Positions 47,843 through 58,900 of a stretch of 64,000 nt of DNA are shown here, in pieces (the first letter of the stretch is position 1; each line of letters opens with the position of its first letter). The DNA comes from Methanosarcina mazei S-6 (lineage in GTDB: Archaea > Halobacteriota > Methanosarcinia > Methanosarcinales > Methanosarcinaceae), in NCBI RefSeq assembly GCF_000970205.1, contig NZ_CP009512.1:3286001-3350000 (forward strand), in the 5' to 3' direction. The position numbers and the translations under genes are program-made. The notes beneath the pieces were generated by a model. It searched no databases, was not told where the DNA came from, and was given only the letters and a program-made list of their open reading frames with translations.

Positions 47843-49921
47843 TCAAACTGAAGAAACGCCGGGATGCATCATGATTTCAAACGGGGCTGAAGCTCTAACA
47901 GCATTAACTATAGAATCCGCTTTTAAATTTTCAAGAGTGAGATAGGTAGCTCCAAGAGCTGTGGAGATCTGCTGTGCAAACCCAAATTTAATCATACTGT
48001 TTTCCGTATCAATTACAGCAGACTGGATGCCTTCCTCCTTTAACCTGGATGCTATTGTGATTATTTCATGGAGAGGAGGTTCGCCGTTCATGCTTACATT
48101 TGCCCTGCCGTCAGAGATAAGGACCATAAAAGGGCAGGTGTCAGGGTCACGCCTGAGTTCGCTTTTTATAATCTCATACCCCTTTACAAGCCCCCTGGAA
48201 ATCGGAGTCTTCCCTCCCGTGGGCATCTCCTGAAGATATTTTTGAGCCAGTTCTATACTGGAAGTCGGAGGCAGCAACAGTTCTGCGCTATCTCCTTTAA
48301 ATGCGATAAGCCCTACTCTGTCCCGTTTCTGGTAAGCATCCATCAGCATGGAAAGGACCGCACCTTTGGAAGCAACCATTCTCTGCCTGGCTCCCATGGA
48401 ACCGCTGGCATCCACCACAAAAAGGACAAGGTTGCCAATCTTTTTCTCACGAATTTTTTTTCTTAAGTCAGGATCATGAATTATTATGGAATTTCCGTTC
48501 TTTTCCCTTGTGAGCTGATAAGGAGCAGCTGCCCTGAGAGTAGCATCGAAGGCAAGGTCTGTGGTTTTTTCATGAGGAATTGCACTCTTTATATACCTGC
48601 CCTGTCTGGAACTGGTAAAGGTTTTACTTCGCCTGCCCGACCCTTTCCGGTCAGCCCTGATAAATTCAGGAGCAAGCTGTTTTATCTGATAGTTTTCCCC
48701 TGTAGCAAAAATAGTTTCTGAAGAGGCATCAGGCTGCCCTTCGGCATTGCTCTGTGCGTTTTCCGGCTGCTGCCCTTCCGGGTGTTCGTGAGTTTTTTCA
48801 GGGTTTTCTTTACGGTCCTGCTTCTGCTGTTCCTGATTATTTTGATCTCTATTTTGCTCTTTCTCTTTATTCTTCTCTTTCTGTTTTTCCCTGTGTTTTT
48901 CAATGCTTTCATCCAGCTTATCCTGTTTGTCGGAATGAGAATCAAAAGGTTTTCTGCGCATGCGGTGAGAAAGCACAAGTTCTGCAGCTTCTTTTACGTC
49001 TTCTTCAAGAACGTCAGCCCTCCCGTTAAAAGCTGAAAGAGTGATTGAGGTTTTCATCATTGTTATGTCTGCCCTGTGCCCGTCAACACCCATATCAACG
49101 CAGATCTGGCTGATCAGCTCAAGCATATCGTCCGAAATCCGAACTTCGGAAAGAAGCTGCTTCGCGGTGAGGATCTGTCCGCAAAGCTCGGTTTCGGCAG
49201 CCTGCCAGTTTGCTGCAAAGCCCTCAGGGTCTGCCTCGTAACTGAGCCTGAATTTTATAAGCTCAACCCTTCTGGAAACATCACTGATGCCTTTTACATC
49301 CACACATAAGCCGAAACGGTCAAGAAGCTGAGGACGCAGTTCCCCTTCCTCAGGGTTCATGGTGCCCACGAGCACAAAGTTTGCAGGATGGGAGTAAGAA
49401 ATCCCTTCGCGCTCAACAGTATTTACCCCCATTGCCGCAGAGTCAAGAAGTACATCTACAATGTGGTCATCCAGGAGGTTGATCTCGTCCACGTACAGGA
49501 TGCCCCTGTGAGCCATTGCAAGCACACCCGGCTCAAAACGTTTTTCTCCTTTTTTAATAGCATGTTCAATATCAAGGGTTCCGACAACTCTGTCCTCGGT
49601 GGCGCTTACGGGGAGGTCCACTACCTTCATTTTTATCCGGGAAACTCTCAGGTTTCCTGCATTTAGTTTTCCAAGGCATTCCTCACACAGCTCTTTTTGA
49701 TATTGAGGATTGCATTTGAATTTACAGCCCTCAACGACTTCGATTTCAGGCAGGAGGTTTGCAAGGGCCCGTACTGCCGTTGATTTGGCAGTGCCTTTTT
49801 CCCCTCTGACAAGGACTCCGCCAAGTTTAGGGTTAATGAGATTCAGGACAAGGGCTTTTTTCATTTTCTCCTGCCCGACTATGGCGGTAAAGGGATAGAC
49901 AGCAATATTATGGTTCTTCAT
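47843..49921 (-). CDS. Fused ChlI-ChlD chelatase motor subunit
   Basis: A 692-residue protein joining both AAA+ motor subunits of Mg/Co-chelatases. Residues 1-340 are the ChlI/BchI AAA+ ATPase (Walker [17 protein letters not shown]; Walker [17 protein letters not shown]). It has an inserted four-cysteine element ([17 protein letters not shown]) that may bind zinc. Residues 340-410 are a K/E/Q-rich linker typical of ChlD, and 490-690 are a von Willebrand A domain with the metal site [13 protein letters not shown]. Such motors drive metal insertion by a large ChlH/CobN subunit, and a CobN is encoded 6 kb away on the other strand. It lies 20 bases after the S-layer-type gene, so the two are probably co-transcribed. 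Confidence 0.93.
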   Translation of the reverse strand: MKNHNIAVYPFTAIVGQEKMKKALVLNLINPKLGGVLVRGEKGTAKSTAVRALANLLPEIEVVEGCKFKCNPQYQKELCEECLGKLNAGNLRVSRIKMKVVDLPVSATEDRVVGTLDIEHAIKKGEKRFEPGVLAMAHRGILYVDEINLLDDHIVDVLLDSAAMGVNTVEREGISYSHPANFVLVGTMNPEEGELRPQLLDRFGLCVDVKGISDVSRRVELIKFRLSYEADPEGFAANWQAAETELCGQILTAKQLLSEVRISDDMLELISQICVDMGVDGHRADITMMKTSITLSAFNGRADVLEEDVKEAAELVLSHRMRRKPFDSHSDKQDKLDESIEKHREKQKEKNKEKEQNRDQNNQEQQKQDRKENPEKTHEHPEGQQPENAQSNAEGQPDASSETIFATGENYQIKQLAPEFIRADRKGSGRRSKTFTSSRQGRYIKSAIPHEKTTDLAFDATLRAAAPYQLTREKNGNSIIIHDPDLRKKIREKKIGNLVLFVVDASGSMGARQRMVASKGAVLSMLMDAYQKRDRVGLIAFKGDSAELLLPPTSSIELAQKYLQEMPTGGKTPISRGLVKGYEIIKSELRRDPDTCPFMVLISDGRANVSMNGEPPLHEIITIASRLKEEGIQSAVIDTENSMIKFGFAQQISTALGATYLTLENLKADSIVNAVRASAPFEIMMHPGVSSV

Positions 49922-49941
49922 ATTTTTGCCCCGGTTTATTT

Positions 49942-51699
49942 TCAGACTCCTATAAGGTATTCTTCAATACTCATAGCTGGTATGGACCAGCTTGAAACGG
50001 ACGGAAGGATGGACCTTACATTTTCCACCTTATTCATGTAAGGGTAAAAGGTAACAAAGAGATTCCCCGCGGTCTTCTTTTCAAACCTTCCAATCCAGAT
50101 ATCCTCCGTTACATTGATATCCGAACCGGACCAGACCACATGCTTATTTTCGAGCCTGAGTTTCGGATATGTTTCAACAATAGTAAGCTCTCCGTACTCC
50201 TTTCCGTAATTCAGCTCAAGCGGGCTGTCAGAGAAGTGCAGGAGGTGTTTCAGGTTAACAGCAGAGAGTTCATCTCCCTGTATTACACTGTCAACATATA
50301 CTGAAAAAAGGGGCACCTCCACACCATTTAATTCCTTTTTGTAGAGGAAAGTGTGAGTTCCCAGGTCAGCGGATTTACCGGGAGAGATTATGCTTGAATA
50401 AACCGGGAGTTTGTTCCTGGAAAGAGTGAGGCAGGCTTTATCCGATGCCAGATCTGTAACTTTCAGGGTATACCCTTCTTTTAGGTCGTATTCTTCATTC
50501 GGGTAGAGGATTTTCTCATCTTCTTCCAGAAGGATATTTACAATACCTCTATCAGTTCCGAGATATGCGTATTCTTCACCGTTCCAGCCAAGCACTGAGT
50601 ATCCCTGATTAAACCAGTCTGTCCCGTAATCCATCATTTCCGGGTTTTCATAAGTTACCTTAACAGGCAGGGATTCATAAACAAGGCCTCCTTCGGGGAC
50701 CCAGTCGTTTCCGGCGTCAAGCGTTATGCTGAGGCTTTCCGTACTGAGGTCGTATTCCGGGTCATAGAATAGCATGCCAAAAGAATCTGCTGTCCAGTTG
50801 CAGGAGTCAGGATAGGAATCGGACCGGTTTACAGTTAAGGATGTGCCCCTGATTTTATACGATTTTATAGTGTCCTGGGTCATGTTGTAAGAACATGCCC
50901 TGTAAACAGTATCAGCAACTCTCAAATCAATCAGGTTGTCAAGGACGGTTATGTGGTCCCCGGGCTGCATCCTGATAGGTGCTTTGTTTTTCAATTCGAT
51001 ACTCTTATTTGTAACTGAGCTGACTTCGAACTTTCCGTATTCATCCCCTTTTTCAATCCTGCGAGGAGTATCCGAATAATGGTTTACGCTTTTAAGGCGC
51101 ACTATCGGGTCCCTGCTGTCAAGAACCTTTTCCAGGGTCCCTTCAAGGATAACATACTCTTTGCCGTCGACCTCTGTCGTGAAATTAAATTTGGAACCCT
51201 CTTCCACGGTTTTTGTGGTAACCTGCTCGGAATTTTTCTGGAGCTCGAGAAGGGCATAATTCCCGTTTATGCCCTGAAGAACCAGTTTACATCCGTGCCC
51301 GAGATCAAAATCGTTTCCCCTTTGAAGATCACGGCTTCCGGAACTGATGAGGCTCTCACTGAGCAGCCCGTCCTCAAGAACCTTATATTTCTTCCCAAAA
51401 AAAGCAGTTGAACCGGAAGTGATTTTGGAAGTATAGATTGCGTCTTCGGTGTCAATAAACCCGTCTTCGGCAAAAGTAAGCTCCAGAGTTTCATAATATG
51501 TTCCTGAAGTTGTTGAATAATAAAACCCCGGGCAATTTTCCGCATTGAGAATGTGATGGTCTCCCGCTGCGATGCTTATAAGCTGGCCCCGCTGTTCAAT
51601 AGCACCCTCTGAAGGAATGGTAATAAATAAAACCACTATTAGAAAAAAAATTGAATACTTAAATGGTAAAATAATACGATTATCATCAATAATATCCAT
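49942..51699 (-). CDS. S-layer-type duplicated-domain surface protein
   Basis: A 585-residue exported protein with a signal peptide ([19 protein letters not shown]). It contains two copies of the Methanosarcina S-layer duplication domain; the matched blocks are [12 protein letters not shown] / [20 protein letters not shown], and FAEDGF / [11 protein letters not shown]. Methanosarcina S-layer proteins form the cell wall lattice with this fold. The copy here lacks an obvious C-terminal membrane anchor and long linker, so it may be a minor or specialised surface protein. Its place directly before the chelatase motor gene is unusual and suggests a role in substrate passage or binding. Confidence 0.82.
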   Translation of the reverse strand: MDIIDDNRIILPFKYSIFFLIVVLFITIPSEGAIEQRGQLISIAAGDHHILNAENCPGFYYSTTSGTYYETLELTFAEDGFIDTEDAIYTSKITSGSTAFFGKKYKVLEDGLLSESLISSGSRDLQRGNDFDLGHGCKLVLQGINGNYALLELQKNSEQVTTKTVEEGSKFNFTTEVDGKEYVILEGTLEKVLDSRDPIVRLKSVNHYSDTPRRIEKGDEYGKFEVSSVTNKSIELKNKAPIRMQPGDHITVLDNLIDLRVADTVYRACSYNMTQDTIKSYKIRGTSLTVNRSDSYPDSCNWTADSFGMLFYDPEYDLSTESLSITLDAGNDWVPEGGLVYESLPVKVTYENPEMMDYGTDWFNQGYSVLGWNGEEYAYLGTDRGIVNILLEEDEKILYPNEEYDLKEGYTLKVTDLASDKACLTLSRNKLPVYSSIISPGKSADLGTHTFLYKKELNGVEVPLFSVYVDSVIQGDELSAVNLKHLLHFSDSPLELNYGKEYGELTIVETYPKLRLENKHVVWSGSDINVTEDIWIGRFEKKTAGNLFVTFYPYMNKVENVRSILPSVSSWSIPAMSIEEYLIGV

Positions 51700-52052
51700 A
51701 AGAATAGCATGAATAGTATTACTAAATAATCTTTTCTTTTTTATTTTATGAAATCAAAAAAACGTGAAAGAAAAAATAGATTCAAATTCAGTATATTTTT
51801 GAAAAAATGCCCATTTACTTATAAGACGCAAATGAAATAATAAAGTCATTAGATCCTGAAAAATAGAAAAATTCAAAATAAAGAGTCAGTGAAATTTGAT
51901 CACAATTATAACCTGAGATCCATTTTTTTGCAAATATAATTTTTAAAATTATTCCCAATTCGTAATCAAAATATTAAAAAAAGTATGAATATATTTGCAG
52001 AATTTAAGATTATTTAGAAATATTTATTACCTACTAACAATGACTATTTTTT
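51700..52052. promoter_or_regulatory. Divergent promoter region of the chelatase/ECF locus
   Basis: The 353-base AT-rich spacer must drive the S-layer/ChlID pair leftward and the seven-gene array rightward. On the plus strand an ATTTATTAC-type box at about 52021-52030 lies 27 bases before ATG 52053, implying a leaderless mRNA. A minus-strand ATTTAAG/TTATTTTAC run lies close to the 51699 start. No riboswitch-like fold or known metal-regulator operator was recognised by eye. Confidence 0.5.
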
Positions 52053-52646
52053 ATGCCTTCAGGAAAAAAAGCCATTCCGGGATTAATATTCCTCCTCTTT
52101 GCAGTCCTGATGATACTGTACTTTCAAACAGCAACTGATGAGAAGATAATTTATGAGGAAAATTTTGAGGACAGATCCGGGATCGAAGGAGGCTTCCTCG
52201 GGTGCGAAGACAGCACACTTTATCTGGATACTCAAAACCCTGCACGGACCGGGGAAGGGGTATGGAATAAAAATATAAGCCTGTCTCCCGGAAAAATCTC
52301 ATGGAACTGGGAAGGGCAGGATACGGATAACTTCAGCCTCTGGTTAAAGATCTCATTCAGTGACCACAAATCTATTTATTATGTTGCAGCAGGGAGCAGG
52401 AACCCACAGTCTGAAGGCGAATTTTACCGGGATGAGGAAAACAGGAGGCGTTTTTCTCCTTCTGTCGTAATCTCCGGAATCCCCATGGGTCTGGTTGAAA
52501 GAGATATCATTGCGGATTATACCGGTTATTGCGGTCCTGCTGAAAATATAAAGATTGTGAAAATGAGTGCAGGGTTTGTAGACAACAGCACAGATCACAC
52601 GAACCTGTTGAAGATTTCAGACCTGAAAATCCACGGAAAAGCGTAA
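52053..52646 (+). CDS. Membrane-anchored surface protein, first gene of the array
   Basis: A 197-residue protein with one N-terminal membrane segment (residues 7-25, AIPGLIFLLFAVLMILYF) and an exported beta-rich domain (ENFEDRSGIEGG, DNFSLWLKISFSDHKS, NLLKISDLKIHGKA). It resembles carbohydrate/concanavalin-like jelly-roll domains in overall pattern, but no family can be assigned. It starts the plus-strand array; the next gene begins 53 bases downstream. Its two exported cysteines (GCEDS and YCGPAE) may form a disulfide. Confidence 0.6.
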   Translation: MPSGKKAIPGLIFLLFAVLMILYFQTATDEKIIYEENFEDRSGIEGGFLGCEDSTLYLDTQNPARTGEGVWNKNISLSPGKISWNWEGQDTDNFSLWLKISFSDHKSIYYVAAGSRNPQSEGEFYRDEENRRRFSPSVVISGIPMGLVERDIIADYTGYCGPAENIKIVKMSAGFVDNSTDHTNLLKISDLKIHGKA

Positions 52647-52699
52647 TCAGTCAAAATAACCTGAAAACCAGATAGCCTGAAAACCAGAGGGATCTGAAA

Positions 52700-54220
52700 A
52701 TGAAAAAAAGCAGTATAGCATTGATACTATTATTTGCATTTATCTTATTGACAGTTTCAGGATGCATATCTTCCGATATAATGTCTTCAGGTAATGTGTC
52801 TTCTGACAGCACATCTCCGGATGAAGGCGAAGGAAATGCAGGGGAAAACTCACGCAATGTACTGAATCAGATAGATACGGCATCTTATGAAAAATCTTCG
52901 CCTTATCTTTACTGGGAGTATGAGCTTGGGGACATAATTCCGGAAAACATAAGTGAAGGACGGGGGAACACTCAGGACTGTGTAAGGTTTACCACAGACG
53001 GAAAATATCTAGCTGCAGGGACAGGAAAAGACCTCACTGTTCTTGATGTGGCAGGTAAAAATGTTCTCTGGAAAAAGACTCTTAAAGGAAATATTTCAGA
53101 CCTTTCTTTTTCAATAGACGGAAAGTACCTCATTGCTGGAGAGAGAAGCGCTGACGGCTGCATATATTCCTTTGATGCCAGCACTGGTGAAGAGATACAC
53201 CGTTACAGGACTGCAGATGACCTGGGGACAGACGAGAACTACAGAAACCAGCCCTGCATATACAAAATAAAGACTTCTGATGATGCCGTGTATATTGCAG
53301 CAGGGAGATACTGGAAAGATTCCGGATATGAGCTGGCTTCAAGGGTTTACAGGTTCAGTCCTGATGGCAATCTGTCCTGGAAACTTCCGGCAGCAGAAAA
53401 TTACCCCGGAAGTGTAAACTGGATAGATTCAAGCCTGGACGGAAAAAATGTTGTTTTTTCAACGGGAGACTGGACAAATTCCCTTGAAATAGGTGCGGTA
53501 ATTTACTCTGTGGATGAAAGAGGGAGTTTACGCTGGAAATACGAAATCCCGCCTCTTAGACCTTATTTTGTCTCTGCAGCAGTCTGGCACGGGCTTGATG
53601 TTTCGGATGACGGTTCCATAATAACTGCTTTTACAGGGGACGGAAGAAAATACCTGTTTTACGACTCCGAGATGAAAAAACCTGGAGACGGAAAATCCGA
53701 ATGGCACTCCGAAAAATATCAGTCCAATGTGACAGCCCCGGAAGAGCTTGAAGGCAGCGTCATCTACGCCTATGGCGAAAACGCGAAAATCGCATCTGAA
53801 GATGAAATACTCTACCTTACAGGTGCCACACTTCCTGCATATTATCCCGGAAACGTCCCTATGGCATACCCACTTGAAAACTCACTCGTATCATGCGATG
53901 CCGAAACAGGAGAGACTTCCTGGACATACAGCCTCGGAGGACGCTGTGCAGGAATTATTTACTCTCCCGATGAGAGGTTCTTTGCCCTGCCAGTCGGAAA
54001 AGATACCTCATCAGGCAATACTCAGGTCCATGGAATCCATGTATTCGATTCCCGGAAATCCGGAAATGGGAACTCAAAACTGCTCTGGACTTTCAGGACC
54101 GAAGGGGTTGTTGCAGATGCTGCAATTTCTTCAGACTGTACCGTAGCTGCGGTTGAACTTCCTCTAAAACTCAAAAACGGGGATGTAACCGGAAAACACA
54201 GGTTAATAATTGTCAGGTGA
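52700..54220 (+). CDS. Beta-propeller lipoprotein A
   Basis: A 506-residue exported protein. The signal peptide ends in the lipobox TVSGC (Cys23), giving lipid attachment. A polar linker is followed by WD40/PQQ-like repeats over residues 80-500. The recurring unit is an Asp-Gly-Lys turn with tryptophan, e.g. FTTDGKYLAAGTGKDLTVLD, FSIDGKYLIAGERSADGCIY and SSLDGKNVVFSTGDW. It probably binds a ligand or partner at the cell surface. It is a clear paralogue of the next gene, which starts four bases after its stop. The GAGGG site before the ATG is good. Confidence 0.75.
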   Translation: MKKSSIALILLFAFILLTVSGCISSDIMSSGNVSSDSTSPDEGEGNAGENSRNVLNQIDTASYEKSSPYLYWEYELGDIIPENISEGRGNTQDCVRFTTDGKYLAAGTGKDLTVLDVAGKNVLWKKTLKGNISDLSFSIDGKYLIAGERSADGCIYSFDASTGEEIHRYRTADDLGTDENYRNQPCIYKIKTSDDAVYIAAGRYWKDSGYELASRVYRFSPDGNLSWKLPAAENYPGSVNWIDSSLDGKNVVFSTGDWTNSLEIGAVIYSVDERGSLRWKYEIPPLRPYFVSAAVWHGLDVSDDGSIITAFTGDGRKYLFYDSEMKKPGDGKSEWHSEKYQSNVTAPEELEGSVIYAYGENAKIASEDEILYLTGATLPAYYPGNVPMAYPLENSLVSCDAETGETSWTYSLGGRCAGIIYSPDERFFALPVGKDTSSGNTQVHGIHVFDSRKSGNGNSKLLWTFRTEGVVADAAISSDCTVAAVELPLKLKNGDVTGKHRLIIVR

Positions 54221-54224
54221 GAGA

Positions 54225-55943
54225 ATGAGATGGAAATATTTGGTAGTCCTGCTTATTGTGATTTTACTGGCTTCGGGATGTGCTGAAAAAAGCCAGGGGC
54301 CTGGAGCCAGCGCAGCTTTTCAGGAGCCGGAGTCAGATACTCAGGATACTGAGAAAACAGGCAATTCCGAAGAAGGAGTCCACATAGACTCAGTGGTTTT
54401 CTCAAGGGCTGGGGCTCTACTTACTCTGAAAGATGAGGCAGAAATTTCGGAAATCGGGGTTTACTCTGAAAGCGAAGAGATAGCTTCTCAGGAGATCGGA
54501 AAAAACAAAGACAATGTTTTTGTTTCCTTTAACTGGGACCCTGAAGCCCGGTACAGGTTTGAAGTGATTACAGGTTCAGGGGCATCCGGCACTATAGAAG
54601 CATATGCCCCTTCAAAACCCTCCCTGAAAAAGGAGTATACAATAGAGCTTGAAGATGTAACTCCGGGAGATATCGAAAAAACCTCAACAAACGTGGAAGG
54701 TGCGTTAAAATTTTCTCCTGACAGCGAATATCTAGCCATAGGGACAAATGGAGGCTCTCTTAAACTCATAAAGGTAGCAACAGGTGAAAAGGTGTGGGAA
54801 AAACAGCTCGTTAAAGGGATAGCGGACGCAAGAATAGCAGACATAGAGTTTTCAGAAGACGGCAAACGCCTTTTTGTGGGAGAAGAAAGCCCTGATGCTT
54901 TCCTCTATTGTTTTGACCTTGAAGGAGCTGAAATCTGGAAATATGGAGCAGGTAAGGAACTGGGTTCGGACCTCAAGTACATGCCTGCCATGAAAAAGAT
55001 AAAACTTGACTCGGAAGGGAATATTTACGTCGCTGCAAGCAGGGCATGCGGTTATATCGGTGAGAAATACAAATACCTAGCAAGAGTCTATTCCTTTGAC
55101 CCTGAGGGCAACCTGCGCTGGAAATTCCCGGAATCAGAATACATGGACTCTGGAGTTACATGGATTGATGCCACTCCTGATGGGAAATACGCTGTTTTTG
55201 GCACCACATGTTTTACAGAAACAGAAAAGTGGAGAGAAGGCACTGTCCATGCCCTGAACGGAAACACAGGACAGGAACACTGGAGCTACAAGATCCAACC
55301 GGTTGAGCCGTTTTTTGACTATTCCGCAATCTGGTACAGCACGCAGATCACTCCTGACGGGGAAAAGCTGATAACAATGACAAGCGACGGCAGGGCTTTT
55401 TTATTCAATAATTCCCGGATCATAGAGACCGGGACCCCGGAAATTGCATGGCAGCAGAACATTTCAACCCCTATAGTCGTGAGTGGAGTCCCTATCTACG
55501 GCAGTGCTAACTATGCTTACATAGTCAATGACACCCTTATATTTTCAATAGGTAGCACCTTCTCCAAAGACAAAAACAAAGATGCACCCTTTGAACACCC
55601 GAGCGGAAACAGCCTTTTTGCATATGATTATGATGGAAACCTGCTCTGGAAATGGAGAGTTGACGGGTATGCGGGAGAATGTGCAGTAAATGACCGCTAC
55701 CTTGTGATTCCTCTTGCCCAGAACCTGGTAACCGAAGACAGAAGTGTACACGGAGTGTATGTCTTTGACGCATCAAAAAGCGGAGGCGCAAGTTCAAGGC
55801 TCATCCAGACCTACAATACCGAAGGAATAACGGTCTCTGCTGATATCTCACCCGACGGCAGGTATATTGCAGCCCTGGAAGCCCCTTCAAGGCTTGACGA
55901 CGGCACGGTTCTCGGAGAATATAAAGTGCATATCCTGACCTGA
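54225..55943 (+). CDS. Beta-propeller lipoprotein B
   Basis: A 572-residue paralogue of the preceding protein. The lipobox is LLASGC (near residue 20). After an acidic linker it has an extra N-terminal beta domain (about 50-135, IDSVVFSRAGALLTLKDEAE) that the first protein lacks. Then come WD40/PQQ-like repeats (KFSPDSEYLAIGTNGGSLKL, FSEDGKRLFVGEESPDAFLY, ATPDGKYAVFGTTCF). The ATG at 54225 follows GGTGA; an in-frame TTG at 54210 overlaps the upstream gene and is less likely. CobN begins nine bases after its stop, so tight co-expression with the chelatase is expected. Confidence 0.75.
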   Translation: MRWKYLVVLLIVILLASGCAEKSQGPGASAAFQEPESDTQDTEKTGNSEEGVHIDSVVFSRAGALLTLKDEAEISEIGVYSESEEIASQEIGKNKDNVFVSFNWDPEARYRFEVITGSGASGTIEAYAPSKPSLKKEYTIELEDVTPGDIEKTSTNVEGALKFSPDSEYLAIGTNGGSLKLIKVATGEKVWEKQLVKGIADARIADIEFSEDGKRLFVGEESPDAFLYCFDLEGAEIWKYGAGKELGSDLKYMPAMKKIKLDSEGNIYVAASRACGYIGEKYKYLARVYSFDPEGNLRWKFPESEYMDSGVTWIDATPDGKYAVFGTTCFTETEKWREGTVHALNGNTGQEHWSYKIQPVEPFFDYSAIWYSTQITPDGEKLITMTSDGRAFLFNNSRIIETGTPEIAWQQNISTPIVVSGVPIYGSANYAYIVNDTLIFSIGSTFSKDKNKDAPFEHPSGNSLFAYDYDGNLLWKWRVDGYAGECAVNDRYLVIPLAQNLVTEDRSVHGVYVFDASKSGGASSRLIQTYNTEGITVSADISPDGRYIAALEAPSRLDDGTVLGEYKVHILT

Positions 55944-55952
55944 GGGGGAAGT

Positions 55953-58900
55953 ATGAAAATCGTGTCAGTAACGTGGAATTCATACATTCCCACCCTTTTA
56001 AGGGCGGCAGAAGAACTTGGAATAGAGCTTGAGGCTTATTATTCAAAAATCCTTGAAGAAAACCCTGAAGAAGCCGAAAACGTGCTCATTGCGTGCGAGC
56101 ATGCTGATGCTATCTTTCTTTACCACATAGCCAATCCCTTCTGGGAGGATTTTTATAAAAGACTTGAACCGCTGAAAGCAGATAGACCCTTAATCTGTGT
56201 TGGAAGTAACCCCTCAAGTTTCACCCTTTCATCAGTAAAACTCGAAATCGCAGCCACATGTTTTTCGTATATGATTTACGGAGGGGAAGAAAACTTCAGC
56301 AACATGCTCAGGTACCTCTTAAAAGAGGTTTTCGGAGCTGAAACCGAAGCAAAACCTCCGAAAAAGATACCCTGGGACGGGCTCTATCACCCGGATGCGG
56401 GGGAAATGTTCTCAAATATCCGGGATTACCTGAACTGGTACGGGCCCCTGAAGGATAAAACCGTAGGGATTCTCATCTCAAGGACTTCCTGGGTAAATAA
56501 TGAGCTTGAAATTGAGAAAGCCCTTATCAGGGATTTTGAAAAACTGGGTTTATCCGTCATTCCTGTTTTTGCATACTCTCTGAAAGATGAGGAACTTGGA
56601 AGCAGGAGTATGGAAGAAGTCATAGAGGACTATTTCATGGAAGGAGGCAGCCCCATCATAGACTGCCTTGTGAAGCTTTCTCCATTTTTTATTGCCAGCA
56701 GCAAGGCAAAAGAAAGGGAAGCCTCATGTGCAGCACAGGGCGTAGAGCTGCTCAAAAAACTCGATGTCCCGGTTTTCCAGCCTGTAATTTCACATTATAT
56801 GACCATAGAACAATGGCGGGAGTCGCAGGGCTTGAGTACTGAGATTGGGTGGAGTGTTGCTCTTCCTGAGTATGAGGGCGGGATTGAGCCCATCATAATA
56901 GGCGCAGGCAAAGCTGAAGAAAATTATATGGGGCGCTTCCCTATCCAGGACCGCTGCTCAAAGCTGACATCCAGGATATTAAAATGGATAGAACTCAGGA
57001 AAAAGCCAGTTGACCGGATAAAAATCGCGTTTATCCTCCACAACAGGCCCTGTACGGGAGTTGAAGCTTCGATCGGAGATGCTGCCAACCTTGATTCCCT
57101 TGAAAGTGTGTCAAGAATCCTTCACAGAATGCAGGAAGCAGGTTACTCTGTTGACCCTCCCCGGGATGGCAAAGAGCTTATAGACACAATCCTGAGCAAA
57201 AAAGCAATTTCAGAGTTCAGGTGGACTCCCATTAACGAAATAGTAAAGAATGGCGGAGCCCTCGCTTTTGTGGAGAAGGAAGAGTACGAGAAATTTTTCA
57301 ATACCCTGAGCCCGAGTGTCAGGCAAAAGGTAATTGAAAGCTGGGGAAACCCTCCTGGAGAAGAGGTCAACGGCATCCCTGCTGCAATGGTCTACGAGAA
57401 TAAAATTGTGGTAACCGGTGTACGGTATGGAAACGCTGTGGTCTGCGTACAGCCAAAACGGGGATGTGCAGGTTCAAGGTGTGATGGGAAGGTCTGTAAG
57501 ATCCTGCACGACCCTGAAGTCCCTCCGACTCACCAGTATCTGGCAACCTACAGGTACCTTGAAAACACTTTTGGGGCTGATGTGCTCGTACATGTCGGAA
57601 CCCATGGGAATCTTGAATTCCTTCCCGGAAAAGGAGTCGGGCTTTCCGAAGACTGTTATCCGGACATCGGAATCGGGACAATCCCCCATCTTTATATATA
57701 CAACTCCGACAACCCCCCCGAAGGCACAATCGCCAAACGCCGGAGCCTCGCCTGCCTTGTTGACCATATGCAGACTGTTATGACCTCAGGAGGGCTTTAT
57801 GAAAGCCTTGCAGAGCTTGACAGGCTGCTAGGGGAATACGAACAGGTAAAACACGACAGAGGCAGAGAACATGCTTTAAAGCACCTGATCCTTGATGAGA
57901 TTAAAAAATCGAACCTTGACTCCGAGATAAGAGCCGACCACGAGACTCCTTTTGAAGAAGTTACAAGAAAAGCGCATGAAGCCCTTGGTCGGATAAGAAA
58001 CAGCCAGATCCACCACGGGATGCATATTTTCGGGCGGATTCCCGAAGGCGAGAAAAAAGTAGAATTCATAAATTCGATTTTAAGGTATGATGACAAGGAA
58101 AGCATGGGAAACAGGGTTTCTATCCGTAGGCTTATCGCAGAAATCCTGGGGCTTGACCTTGACGAACTGATCACTGACCAGAGCCGGATATCGGAAAATG
58201 GGAAGTCAAATGGTCAGAGGCTTGAAGAGATTGATTCTCTTTCAAAAGACCTCATCAGGACATTCATAAATAGCCCGGAAAAAAAACCGTCCTCGATAAT
58301 CAGAGAGATATTTACAGGTCAGAACTTTGTAGAGAAGGGAATAAATCCCACCATTTCTCAGAATCCTGAAGTTTCTCAAAATCCTGTCATCTTTCAGAAT
58401 CCTGAAGTTTCTCAAAATCCTGTCATCTTTCAGAAAACTGCTGCAATCTGTGAAAGGGTCCTTGATCTTGAGTCAAGGATAGAAAAATCTCTGGAAATTG
58501 AGGCTCTTTTGCACGGCTTTGAAGGAAAATACATCCCTGCCGGTCCTTCAGGGCTCATCATGCGCGGAAGAGATGACGTGCTGCCGACAGGAAGGAACTT
58601 CTATTCTCTTGACCCCAGAAGAGTGCCGACAAAAGCTGCATGGAGAGTTGGGCAGCAGCTTTCAGGGGTCCTGATCGATAAACACCTCAGAGACGAGAAA
58701 CGTTATCCAGAAAATGTGGGCTTTTACTGGATGGCAAACGATATCATGTGGGCTGACGGAGAGGGAATGGCACAGATAATGAGCCTGCTTGGGGTCGAAC
58801 CGGTCTGGCTCAGCAACGGGCAGCTGAAGGGATTCTCCATTATCCCCCTCAAAGAGTTGGGCAGGCCCAGAGTTGATGTAACCGTAAGGGTTTCAGGAAT

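Noticed and set aside
49030-49340. Opposite-strand ORFs within the chelatase, polymerase and CobN genes
   Set aside because: They are shadows of strongly supported genes on the other strand.
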